A stretch of 34,356 nt of DNA from Flavobacteriales bacterium (GTDB lineage Bacteria > Bacteroidota > Bacteroidia > Flavobacteriales_G > Salibacteraceae), in NCBI GenBank assembly GCA_020435995.1, contig JAGQYO010000036.1, positions 1-34,356 on the forward strand. Direction: 5' to 3'. The translations under genes were made by a program, and so were the position numbers. Under the pieces are notes generated by a model, which was not told the DNA's origin, searched no databases, and saw only the letters and a list, made by a program, of their open reading frames with translations. Within the stretch, counting starts at the first letter, position 1, and every line of letters begins with the position of its first letter. This document shows, in pieces, positions 1-7,404 of the stretch.

Positions 1-2
1 CA

Positions 3-1022
3 GATTGGGCCAACGAAAACGTAGTTATTGGTTATAATGCTGCTAGCCAAATAATATCCTCAAGCGCGAATACCATGATTGGATATTTGGCGGGCAGTAT
101 GGTGCAACAGGACTATGGCAATACTTTTATTGGATCTTCGGCTGGATCGAGCTATATTGGTAGTGGATCAGATGGGTATAATACAACCTTGGGTGTAAAT
201 ACCGTTGTAGATAATTTTATAATTGGTAGCACGGCAATTGGCCAAAGTTCTAGGGTTTGTGATAATAATACTATTGTTTTGGGTAGCGGAACAAATGGGG
301 CAAACGAAGTTGTGGTCATGGGTAACTGTAAAGCCGTAAATGGAGCTATTGGAGATTTGGAAATTGTAGGGCCATCTGGATCAGGCACTAACGGCCTTTG
401 GGCTGATGGTGTGTGGTACGGATCAGATGTTCGTATAAAAAAGGACTTGGAACAAATTGAAGGAGCGTTAAAAATCATTAATAAACTAAATGGATACACT
501 TACTTCTATAAGGATTCTTCCGAACTAGGGTTTTCAAAAACCGGCGAAAAACAGGCAGGACTTTTAGCTCAAGAATTACTGGAATACTTTCCATACGGAG
601 TTAAAAAAGGAGCGACTGGATATTTTGGTGTCGATTATCATCATTTAATTCCATTACTTTTAGAAGGTATTAAAGAACAACAAAGCCAAATTGATGACCT
701 TAAAAAAATGTTTGCTAATCAACCAATTGTTAATCCTGAATTAGAAGATTTAAAGAATCAACTCCCGATTGGAAAGCTTAACCAAAATAATCCAAATCCA
801 TTCTCTGAAAATACAGAGATTAAATTTGAAATTTTAACAAATTACAAATTTGCCGAAATACGAATTTATGACCTTGGAGGAAATCTGCGATTGAATTCAA
901 ATGTCACCGAACAACAAGCTTTGGTGATAGATGGGCACAAGTTGGATCCTGGTATTTACGCGTATACTTTGATAGTAGACGGGGTCTCAGTTGATACTAA
1001 AACGCTCGTTGTAGCCAAATAA
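3..1022 (+). CDS. Partial secreted fibre-like protein: S74 chaperone domain plus T9SS sorting domain
   Basis: The reading frame is open from base 3, so the gene begins upstream of the window and the ATG at 75 is internal. The first 110 or so visible residues carry degenerate repeats of the N-T-x-I-G-x-x-A-G kind, as in trimeric adhesin or tail-fibre heads. A Peptidase_S74 (intramolecular chaperone) domain follows. Its signature SDVRIKKD has the Ser codon at 423-425 and a Lys five residues later, the spacing of the Ser-Lys dyad known for this family. A short coiled coil follows (about 670-720). The last 80 or so residues form a T9SS type A sorting domain (NPNPF, then GIYAYTLIVDG, ending LVVAK). 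The likely role is a surface-exposed or released trimeric fibre in a T9SS-bearing Bacteroidota cell. The natural partner or substrate cannot be read from the sequence. The next gene starts 2 bases after the stop. Confidence 0.82.
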   Translation, partial: DWANENVVIGYNAASQIISSSANTMIGYLAGSMVQQDYGNTFIGSSAGSSYIGSGSDGYNTTLGVNTVVDNFIIGSTAIGQSSRVCDNNTIVLGSGTNGANEVVVMGNCKAVNGAIGDLEIVGPSGSGTNGLWADGVWYGSDVRIKKDLEQIEGALKIINKLNGYTYFYKDSSELGFSKTGEKQAGLLAQELLEYFPYGVKKGATGYFGVDYHHLIPLLLEGIKEQQSQIDDLKKMFANQPIVNPELEDLKNQLPIGKLNQNNPNPFSENTEIKFEILTNYKFAEIRIYDLGGNLRLNSNVTEQQALVIDGHKLDPGIYAYTLIVDGVSVDTKTLVVAK

Positions 1023-1024
1023 TA

Positions 1025-3370
1025 ATGAGAATTATTATTTCATTATCCAAGCAGTACCTATTCTGGGTACTGCTTTTTTTCTTCCTTTCGAAAAATTTAA
1101 TTTCTCAATCCCTAGAAGCTAATCACTGGTATTTTGGAATTGAGGCAGGAATTAAATTTTACCCGAACGGACCTATATCAGAAGCGAATTCTAAAAGCTG
1201 GAGTAGTGGTGAAGTAGCAGCAATATCAGACCAAAATGGCCATTTACTTTTTTACGTAAGCGGTAAAAACATATACGGTTTCGATCATTTACCGATAAAT
1301 AACAGTCCACTGAGTTATTCTGGAAAACACCTCATTATCAAAAGGCCGGAGAGTCCCAATTTATATTACTTAATAACTTCTGTGAGCGCTCAGATACCGG
1401 GAAACAATTTCGCCTCATTATTGAAAATTGTTGAAATAGAAATTGACGTTAAAACCAAAGTTGCTAAATTGAATCAATCCGGTTCCACCCTTCCATTTGT
1501 AATGAGATCAGGAGGGTTCTGCGTGACTGACCATTTAAACGGAAACGATAAATGGCTGATAGTGAAATCAGATACATTAAATTCCTATTGCGTTATTCCA
1601 ATTACATCTAAGGGGATTGAGTTTCAAAATAGATCGAATATGTCAGTTGGGTCAACTTTTTCTGGAGGCATTCCAAACATCAAGTCTTCACCAAATAGTG
1701 AATATTTTTCACTGTGTTCAAACCAACCTTCTAATTTACTTCAGCTTTTTTCAATAAATAAAGCAAATGGAATAATAACGAAAAAAATTTTTTCCGATCA
1801 AAAGCTGGGTCCATTTGAAGTTTATTCTGCTTCATTTTCCCCAAATAGTGAAAGATTGATAGTTTCACGAAGAGGTCAACTTTTAAGTTATCTGATTAGA
1901 AGCAATGATTCCTTACAAATTAGCAATTCCATGACAGTCATAAAGAAATCTATTAATGCTAATGACGTCATATATGACCTTCAACTTGGCTTAGATGGCT
2001 ATATATATTTTATTGATGGGAACATAAAGGCCCAATTATCGAAGAAAATATCTCGCATCAAGTGTCCTAACTTTGCTACAGACTCAACTTTTATTCAGGA
2101 CACTCTTATAGGTCCATTAGGTAGAAACCTCGGCTCACAACTCCCCACCCTAAACCAAACGTTATACGTCAACACACATAAACTTCAAGCGCAGTCATTG
2201 TTTAAGGATACTTTGTGTGTTGGAGATTCTACTCAACTACTAGCCTACGGCGCGTCTGCCGATCAGTTTATTTGGAGTCCAGGAGTGGGTTTGTCTTGTA
2301 CCAATTGTGCTTCGCCAATGGCGGCACCTTCCAAAACCACCACTTATAGAGTTATCGGTCGTGCTACCTCTTGCACCATAGACCAGCTCGATACCGCCTT
2401 TGTTACTGTGTACGTGGTGCCTCCCACGGGGGAGATGTCTGTGATGGGTGATAAGGAGTTTTGTGCCGGCGATACGGCTCGTATGTTTCTTTCAGCGCCT
2501 TATCGCTCGTTACTTTGGAGCAATGCCTCTTCGGTAGATACACTCAAAGTGTCGCAAGCAGGGGTTTATTCTGTAACAGTAACTACTCCTTGCTACACCA
2601 AAACCGTTCATCATGTTTTAACTCAAATTGCGCAACCTAATTTTTCTCTTTCTCCCAAAGATACCACCGTGTGCCTAGGGCAAAAGGTATTGTTGCGCGG
2701 TGTGAGCAACGCAACTATTTATTGGTTTGATGGCAGCAGTGGTAACTCCACCTACGCCTTTAATGCAGGCGCTTACTATGAATATGCTCAAAATCGATGT
2801 GGTAGCGCTATCGATACTGCTATTATTCGACACAGTGTTCCCAAGGTGATTTGTGTAGTGGATTCACTCTCGGGGTTTGCTCCGTTTTCTACATCTGCCT
2901 ATCTGGCTGATACCTTTACTTCTTACAGCTGGAAGCTCAATGGGCTTGTGCTTGGTAATGCTTCTAAAATCAGTTTGGTTGATCTCCCTGCTGATACACA
3001 CAGCCTTTGGGCAATTGCCCGCAATAACTTCGGTTGCTCCGATTCGGTTTTAAAAACTATAGTGGTGTATCCCAAGCCAGAACCTCCTGAAGAACCACCC
3101 CTGTTGGATACCATGCCACTGGCTTGTAGTGTGACTGTTTTTCCAAACCCATTTGTACAAGAATTTACGCTTTCTACTCCTTCTAAAAAATATCCCTTGA
3201 CCGAAATTTCAATAACAGGTTCGGATGGTAAGTCCATATTGATTGCCAAAGAATTGGTTTACGCACAGCTTCTTACTGTATCTCTTCCCCTAGAAGCCAA
3301 TGCCACTTATTTTATTCGCTATTTCTGCAATGCTTCTTGGTTCGAACACAAGGTGGTGAAATTGAGGTAG
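1025..3370 (+). CDS. Secreted T9SS substrate with beta-propeller-like and Ig-like regions
   Basis: 781 residues. A signal peptide (hydrophobic residues 11-22) is followed by SQSLEANHWYFG, the opening typical of large Bacteroidota secreted proteins whose N-terminal 350 or so residues look like a beta-propeller (repeats of the FSPNSERLIVS and LGLDGYIYF type). Residues 390-690 hold Cys-containing Ig-like/PKD-like modules (DTLCVGDSTQLLAYG, ATYRVIG-like strands, KDTTVCLGQKVLLRG). The last 80 or so residues are a T9SS type A sorting domain (VFPNPFVQEFTL onward). The product is probably displayed or released at the cell surface; its ligand is unknown. Two oddities: an intrinsic-terminator-like hairpin lies inside the signal-peptide codons (1049-1080), and the 5' half is clearly more AT-rich than the 3' half, with a change near 2150. 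No other in-frame ATG lies near the 5' end, so the start at 1025 is favoured. Confidence 0.8.
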   Translation: MRIIISLSKQYLFWVLLFFFLSKNLISQSLEANHWYFGIEAGIKFYPNGPISEANSKSWSSGEVAAISDQNGHLLFYVSGKNIYGFDHLPINNSPLSYSGKHLIIKRPESPNLYYLITSVSAQIPGNNFASLLKIVEIEIDVKTKVAKLNQSGSTLPFVMRSGGFCVTDHLNGNDKWLIVKSDTLNSYCVIPITSKGIEFQNRSNMSVGSTFSGGIPNIKSSPNSEYFSLCSNQPSNLLQLFSINKANGIITKKIFSDQKLGPFEVYSASFSPNSERLIVSRRGQLLSYLIRSNDSLQISNSMTVIKKSINANDVIYDLQLGLDGYIYFIDGNIKAQLSKKISRIKCPNFATDSTFIQDTLIGPLGRNLGSQLPTLNQTLYVNTHKLQAQSLFKDTLCVGDSTQLLAYGASADQFIWSPGVGLSCTNCASPMAAPSKTTTYRVIGRATSCTIDQLDTAFVTVYVVPPTGEMSVMGDKEFCAGDTARMFLSAPYRSLLWSNASSVDTLKVSQAGVYSVTVTTPCYTKTVHHVLTQIAQPNFSLSPKDTTVCLGQKVLLRGVSNATIYWFDGSSGNSTYAFNAGAYYEYAQNRCGSAIDTAIIRHSVPKVICVVDSLSGFAPFSTSAYLADTFTSYSWKLNGLVLGNASKISLVDLPADTHSLWAIARNNFGCSDSVLKTIVVYPKPEPPEEPPLLDTMPLACSVTVFPNPFVQEFTLSTPSKKYPLTEISITGSDGKSILIAKELVYAQLLTVSLPLEANATYFIRYFCNASWFEHKVVKLR
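1049..1080 (+). terminator. Intrinsic terminator hairpin inside the 5' coding region of the next gene
   Basis: A perfect 10-bp inverted repeat (AAGCAGTACC at 1049-1058, GGTACTGCTT at 1066-1075) has a 7-base loop and runs into a T tract (1074-1080). It sits 27 bases after the stop of the first gene, where that gene's terminator would be expected, but codons 9-19 of the gene starting at 1025 read straight through it. Confidence 0.65.
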
Positions 3371-3490
3371 GCGAAATTTTAGTTACGGTGAGGATACCGA
3401 TATAATTTTAAGTGTATTTTCTAAAAATAAACGCTCGCTAACAAGGCGAATTTATCGTCCTTTGCACGCGCAAATTAAAATACCCGATTC

Positions 3491-4081
3491 ATGTACATCG
3501 ATTGGAAAGAAATTCTTTCTGTTACCCTAATCCTCTTCTCTATTATTGATATTGTTGGGTCACTTCCCATTATCATCGACCTTAGAAAAAAAGAAGGACA
3601 TATTCACTCTTTGAGAGCCACTTTAGTTTCTGCCATCATTATGGTATCCTTTCTTTTTGTAGGAAATTCTATTCTGCAACTCTTTGGGTTGGATGTAGCA
3701 TCCTTTGCTATGGCGGGTGCCATCGTTTTGTTTTTTATTGCATTCGAAATGATATTGGGAATCACCTTATTTAAATCGGACCCAAATACAAAGGGGGTTG
3801 GCTCCATTGTTCCGCTAGCCTTTCCACTCATTGCAGGAGCCGGCACGTTAACCACCATCCTTTCCCTACGGGCTATATATCAAGAAGAATCGATACTCAT
3901 CGGAATTATCATTAACTCCTTTATCGTTTTTGTGGTATTAAAATCGAGTACGTGGCTCGAAAATAAAATCGGCCCATCTGGATTTGCCGTCATCCGAAGG
4001 GTATTCGGAATCATCCTGCTTTCTATCGCCGTAAAAATCTTCAAAGAGAATATCATTCAGGTAATCAGTGTTTTGAGATAG
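3491..4081 (+). CDS. MarC family integral membrane protein
   Basis: 196 residues with about six hydrophobic segments, the usual size and layout of the MarC/YchE/YhgN (UPF0056) family. Recognisable family stretches are FSIIDIVGSLPI near residue 20, FFIAFEMILGI near 85, and PLAFPLIAGAGTLTTILSL near 110-125 (the conserved P-G-T motif in a membrane helix). It is an inner-membrane protein. The family was once linked to multiple-antibiotic resistance, but that link was not upheld and the transported substrate is generally unknown. The gene stands alone, with 120 bases before it and 60 after it. The ATG at 3491 is the first in frame and gives a full-length family member. Confidence 0.9.
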   Translation: MYIDWKEILSVTLILFSIIDIVGSLPIIIDLRKKEGHIHSLRATLVSAIIMVSFLFVGNSILQLFGLDVASFAMAGAIVLFFIAFEMILGITLFKSDPNTKGVGSIVPLAFPLIAGAGTLTTILSLRAIYQEESILIGIIINSFIVFVVLKSSTWLENKIGPSGFAVIRRVFGIILLSIAVKIFKENIIQVISVLR

Positions 4082-4098
4082 GAGATTAACAAATTTTA

Positions 4099-4106
4099 TA
4101 TATTTG
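4099..4106 (+). promoter_or_regulatory. Bacteroidota -7 promoter box TATATTTG
   Basis: An exact TAnnTTTG match lies 35 bases before the ATG at 4142. A TTTG (4072-4075), at the 3' end of the MarC gene, lies 23 bases upstream and could be the -33 element. Spacing is at the long end of the known range. Confidence 0.45.
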
Positions 4107-4141
4107 ATTTACTCTATTTATAAAAACATTAAAACGCGCTT

Positions 4142-5170
4142 ATGAAAATTTTAAAAATTATTTTAGGAATTGTGGTGGTGGTAGCAGGCCTTTTTTGTGC
4201 CTATTTGGCTACACTTCCCTCTACTTACAAAGTAGAAAAGTCTGTTGTGATTAATGCTAGTCCAGATTTAATTATGCAGCAATTAGCAGATTTTAAAGAA
4301 TGGGGAAATTGGAGCCCCTGGAAGGCAAAGGATCCTGCGGCGGCATATACTTATGAAGGTGAGCCCATGGCTGTTGGATCAAAAATGAGCTGGGTATCGA
4401 GCCTACCCGCCGACGATCAAAATCAAATCGGATCTGGTGGAATGGAAATTACCGAAGTTAATGGTAACGAATCGATGAACTACACTTTAACCTTTGTTAA
4501 ACCTTGGGAAATGAGTTCTTGGGGAGGATTCGCGCTTTTGCAAGAAGAAGGCGGAACCAAAGTTACTTGGAAAGACGAAGGAGAGTTGGGCTTTTTTATG
4601 CGTCCAATGGGTTCTATGATGGATGCAATGATCGGTCCCGATTTCGTAAAAGGACTTGATAACTTAAAAACCTATGTGGAAGGTAAAGCTGCTGAATTAG
4701 CTGCAAAACCCAGTTATAACGTTGAAGAAATTGCAGTGGAATCATTCTACTATATTGCGGTGCAAGACACTTGCGTAGTAGCCGATATCGGCCCAAAGTT
4801 CGGGGAAGTTATGGGAAAAGTAATGACCTATACTAAAACAAACTCAATTGAACCAGCAGGTTATCCATTCGCTATTTATCACTCGTGGGACGGTGTAGGA
4901 ACTAGGTTTACAGCTGGTGTGCCTGTAGCCAAAGCCATCAAAGGCAAGGGTGAAGTAAAAGGCGGTTCTTCGTATGCTGGCAATGCATTGAAGGTGCGGT
5001 TTACAGGCCCCTATGAACAAACTGAAAAGGTACATGAAGCCATTGGCATTTATGCCGAAATGAATGGAAAGGAAATGGTTGGTGCTCCATGGGAAGTGTA
5101 TGTGACAGACCCAATGTCGGAGCCTGATTCAACCAAGTGGATTACCGAGATATATTACCCTGTGAAGTAA
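4142..5170 (+). CDS. Membrane-anchored SRPBCC (polyketide cyclase-like) plus GyrI-like ligand-binding protein
   Basis: 342 residues. An uncleaved-looking N-terminal hydrophobic anchor (residues 4-26) precedes an SRPBCC/Polyketide_cyc2 domain (about 30-175; VEKSVVINASPDLIMQQLADFKEWGNWSPW is the classic first strand and helix, and residues 160-175 the C-terminal helix, GPDFVKGLDNLKTYVE). A GyrI-like small-molecule-binding domain follows (about 187-342, ending DPMSEPDSTKWITEIYYPVK). Both halves belong to hydrophobic-ligand-binding folds. No DNA-binding domain is present, so this is not an AraC-type regulator. The protein probably binds a small molecule at the periplasmic face of a membrane; ligand and role are unknown. 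The gene is bounded by its own -7 box and a strong terminator at 5191-5228, suggesting a single-gene transcript. Confidence 0.82.
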   Translation: MKILKIILGIVVVVAGLFCAYLATLPSTYKVEKSVVINASPDLIMQQLADFKEWGNWSPWKAKDPAAAYTYEGEPMAVGSKMSWVSSLPADDQNQIGSGGMEITEVNGNESMNYTLTFVKPWEMSSWGGFALLQEEGGTKVTWKDEGELGFFMRPMGSMMDAMIGPDFVKGLDNLKTYVEGKAAELAAKPSYNVEEIAVESFYYIAVQDTCVVADIGPKFGEVMGKVMTYTKTNSIEPAGYPFAIYHSWDGVGTRFTAGVPVAKAIKGKGEVKGGSSYAGNALKVRFTGPYEQTEKVHEAIGIYAEMNGKEMVGAPWEVYVTDPMSEPDSTKWITEIYYPVK

Positions 5171-5190
5171 ATCATTTGTTTTCGATATAC

Positions 5191-5228
5191 AAAAAGCCGT
5201 TTCAATGTAGATTTGAAACGGCTTTTTT
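5191..5228 (+). terminator. Strong intrinsic terminator
   Basis: A perfect 15-bp stem (5191-5205 with 5213-5227) has a 7-base loop and ends in six T residues (5223-5228). The arms begin with A5 and end with T5, so it could work in both directions. It ends only 3 bases before the next start codon. Confidence 0.9.
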
Positions 5229-5231
5229 ATT

Positions 5232-6164
5232 TTGATACTTCAAATCCCATCTCCTATACATCAGTTAGAAAGTGACTTTCTAGCTGAACACAGAGTGCAA
5301 CTCTTTTTAAAACGCGATGACCTCATTCACCCAGAAGTTTCGGGGAATAAATGGCGTAAACTTGAACTAAACATAACCAAAGCCCAAGAATTCGATTTGC
5401 CCATACTCACTTTTGGTGGTGCTTATTCCAATCACATTGCAGCTACAGCAGCTGCGTGCCACCACAGAGGAATCGCTTGCATAGGAATGATTCGCGGCGA
5501 GGAACACGATGGGTTAAACCCGACCTTATCCCTTGCTTCAAAACTGGGAATGCAACTTCATTTTATATCCCGAGAAGAATACGGCTACAAAGCAGAGGAA
5601 GCCTACATCCGACAGTTAAAAGACAACTTAGGCGCTTTTCATTTGGTGCCAGAAGGTGGCGCTAATTTTTTGGGTGTAATGGGCTGCACTAGCATAATTA
5701 AAGAACTCCCAAAGCCCTTCGACATTCTATGTGTGGCGGGAGGCACCGGCACCACCGCAGCTGGAATGCTATTGGGCCTCAAAGCAAATCAGCGCTTAGA
5801 ACTTTATCCCGCTTTAAAGGGTGGTGAGTTCTTACAAAAGTCGATTGCCCAACTGCTCGAATACTCCCTTTTTGAAGAAATGGCGGTGAATGAGACCCTA
5901 GAGAATCTTATCATTGTATCGGATTATCATTTTGGTGGTTATGCCAAAATCAACGCCGAATTGGTCGACTTCACCCAGCACTTTTTTAACGAATACAGTG
6001 TTCCCCTCGATTTAATCTATACTTCTAAAATGATGTTTGGCTTGTTTGATCGAATTAGCAAAGGGCTTTATAATAAAGGTACAAGTATCATTGCCGTTCA
6101 CACAGGAGGACTTCAAGGAAATGAAGGTTTCAAATCTCGAAAGGGAATTACACTCAATTTCTAG
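5232..6164 (+). CDS. PLP-dependent ACC deaminase / D-cysteine desulfhydrase family protein
   Basis: 310 residues of the fold type II PLP family that includes 1-aminocyclopropane-1-carboxylate deaminase and D-cysteine desulfhydrase. The PLP lysine is K40 in SGNKWRKLE. The cofactor-ring/substrate loop is GGAYSNHIAA (62-71). The phosphate-binding Gly-rich loop is AGGTGTTAAG. The substrate (ACC, D-cysteine or another D-amino acid) cannot be chosen from sequence alone; deaminase specificity depends on a few active-site residues that I did not assign. No ATG is available. After an in-frame stop at 5214 the only sensible start is TTG 5232, giving the expected QIPSPI opening. That start abuts the T tract of the preceding terminator, so there is no room for a Shine-Dalgarno site outside the hairpin. 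Confidence 0.85.
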   Translation: MILQIPSPIHQLESDFLAEHRVQLFLKRDDLIHPEVSGNKWRKLELNITKAQEFDLPILTFGGAYSNHIAATAAACHHRGIACIGMIRGEEHDGLNPTLSLASKLGMQLHFISREEYGYKAEEAYIRQLKDNLGAFHLVPEGGANFLGVMGCTSIIKELPKPFDILCVAGGTGTTAAGMLLGLKANQRLELYPALKGGEFLQKSIAQLLEYSLFEEMAVNETLENLIIVSDYHFGGYAKINAELVDFTQHFFNEYSVPLDLIYTSKMMFGLFDRISKGLYNKGTSIIAVHTGGLQGNEGFKSRKGITLNF

Positions 6165-6408
6165 CTTCATAGGGTTAACACCTATTGGCCCATATTGAAA
6201 CCGATTCCCCACAACCTCTTCGTCTTATCGAACTTCATCTTTAGATATATAATGTGGATAGGTATAAATTACTTCCCTCATATTCAATACCTTATTTCAC
6301 AAAGGAACGGCACGGCAAACGCAAGCACACCATACTTGTTCGCGTCTATCTTAACATTCTAATGTGGGCATTATCCAATCGCTACCACCGGAAACAAATT
6401 GCCGTGGA
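6165..6408. other. Non-coding gap with no clear element
   Basis: The longest gene-free stretch in the window. I see no strong terminator after the deaminase gene (only a weak 5-bp inverted repeat around the GTTAAC near 6172-6180), and no convincing small gene. The short open frames here overlap the neighbours, lack a start context and have no recognisable protein. Confidence 0.5.
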
Positions 6409-6416
6409 TATCTTTG
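6409..6416 (+). promoter_or_regulatory. Bacteroidota -7 promoter box TATCTTTG
   Basis: An exact TAnnTTTG match. Its last G is 5 bases before the ATG at 6421, so transcription would start at or next to the start codon (leaderless mRNA). No TTG -33 element at normal spacing was found. Confidence 0.5.
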
Positions 6417-6420
6417 TACC

Positions 6421-7404
6421 ATGTTTCGGCTTCATCCCATAAAGCAAATTTCCCTAGTGGGTTTCATCTTCGGGATGTTGGTCCCGGCGGCTTTCAGCCA
6501 AACTCGGCAAACCCCAAAACAATACATCGAACGATACGATCAAGATGCAGTGGCCGAAATGCTTAAAAGTGGCGTTCCTGCCAGCATCACCCTTTCGCAA
6601 GGTATGCTCGAAAGCGATTACGGCAATTCCAAGTTGGCCAAAGAAGCCAAAAACCATTTTGGGATTAAGTGCCATTCTACCTGGACTGGAGGAAGATACA
6701 CTATGGACGACGATGCAAAAGATGAGTGCTTTAGGGTGTACAATTCGGTCTACGAATCGTTTGTAGATCACTCCGATTTTCTGAGAAGAAACCGTCGTTA
6801 TGCCTTTCTTTTTGAGCTTAAACGAACAGACTACAAAGGTTGGGCGCACGGTCTAAAAAAAGCCGGCTATGCCACCAACCCCAAATACCCCGAATTACTT
6901 ATAAATATCATCGAGGCAAACAACCTCGACCGATTTGATAAAATGGAAAAAGGCGACCTTAAAGCTCTAGGAGGTAGCAGCAAAGACATTGACGATAACC
7001 ACGTAGCATCTTCGGGTGCAAGCTCTGGAGGAAAGTCAACAAGCGGGTCAAAAACTTCTGGCAAAAAAGGCGTTCAGATGAGCGACAATAACATCAAATA
7101 TGTGATCGCCGAGCAAAACGAAACCACTGAGTCAGTTGCCAAACGAACGAGACTGGGCCGATGGCAAATTGTGGCCTACAATGGGTTTCAAAAAGGACAA
7201 GCTATTCCTGAAGGAACGGTGGTTTACTTACAACCCAAAAGAGGTTCTTTTAAAGGCGAACAAACCGAACATGTAGTAAAAAATGGTGACACCATGTGGA
7301 AGATCAGCCAGCAATACGGCGTAAAGCTAAACAGGCTCTATCGAAAAAATAAATTGAAAAAAGGCGACCCCATTAAGATCGGCCAAAAGATTCGATTGAA
7401 ATAA
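6421..7404 (+). CDS. Secreted glucosaminidase-domain protein with LysM repeats
   Basis: 327 residues. A signal peptide (about 1-26, ending AAFSQ) precedes a glycoside hydrolase family 73-type glucosaminidase domain (about 31-175). The motif SQGMLESDYGNS carries the expected catalytic Glu (E64), followed by NHFGIKC and the Y-x-S-x-x-x-S-F-x-D-H motif typical of these autolysins. A Ser/Gly-rich linker leads to a degenerate LysM-like module and a clear C-terminal LysM (HVVKNGDTMWKISQQYGV, ending KIGQKIRLK). It should cleave N-acetylglucosaminyl linkages in peptidoglycan in the periplasm, with LysM giving wall binding. An upstream in-frame ATG (6364) would add a non-signal-like leader. The start at 6421 gives a clean signal peptide and sits just after a -7 box. 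The gene ends directly against the convergent dehydrogenase gene (7405). Confidence 0.87.
   Translation: MFRLHPIKQISLVGFIFGMLVPAAFSQTRQTPKQYIERYDQDAVAEMLKSGVPASITLSQGMLESDYGNSKLAKEAKNHFGIKCHSTWTGGRYTMDDDAKDECFRVYNSVYESFVDHSDFLRRNRRYAFLFELKRTDYKGWAHGLKKAGYATNPKYPELLINIIEANNLDRFDKMEKGDLKALGGSSKDIDDNHVASSGASSGGKSTSGSKTSGKKGVQMSDNNIKYVIAEQNETTESVAKRTRLGRWQIVAYNGFQKGQAIPEGTVVYLQPKRGSFKGEQTEHVVKNGDTMWKISQQYGVKLNRLYRKNKLKKGDPIKIGQKIRLK

Noticed and set aside
1-1022. Prophage tail-fibre gene because of the S74 domain
   Set aside because: The protein ends in a T9SS sorting domain and no phage gene lies in the visible neighbourhood, so it is a chromosomal secreted protein.
3451-3470. Promoter for the MarC gene (GTCCTTTG near 3457-3464)
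   Set aside because: It has TTTG but lacks the TA of the -7 box, and no -33 TTG is at the right distance.
6254-6442. 62-residue open frame in the gap before the LysM gene
   Set aside because: It overlaps the LysM gene start in another frame, has no recognisable domain and no start context. It is chance open sequence.
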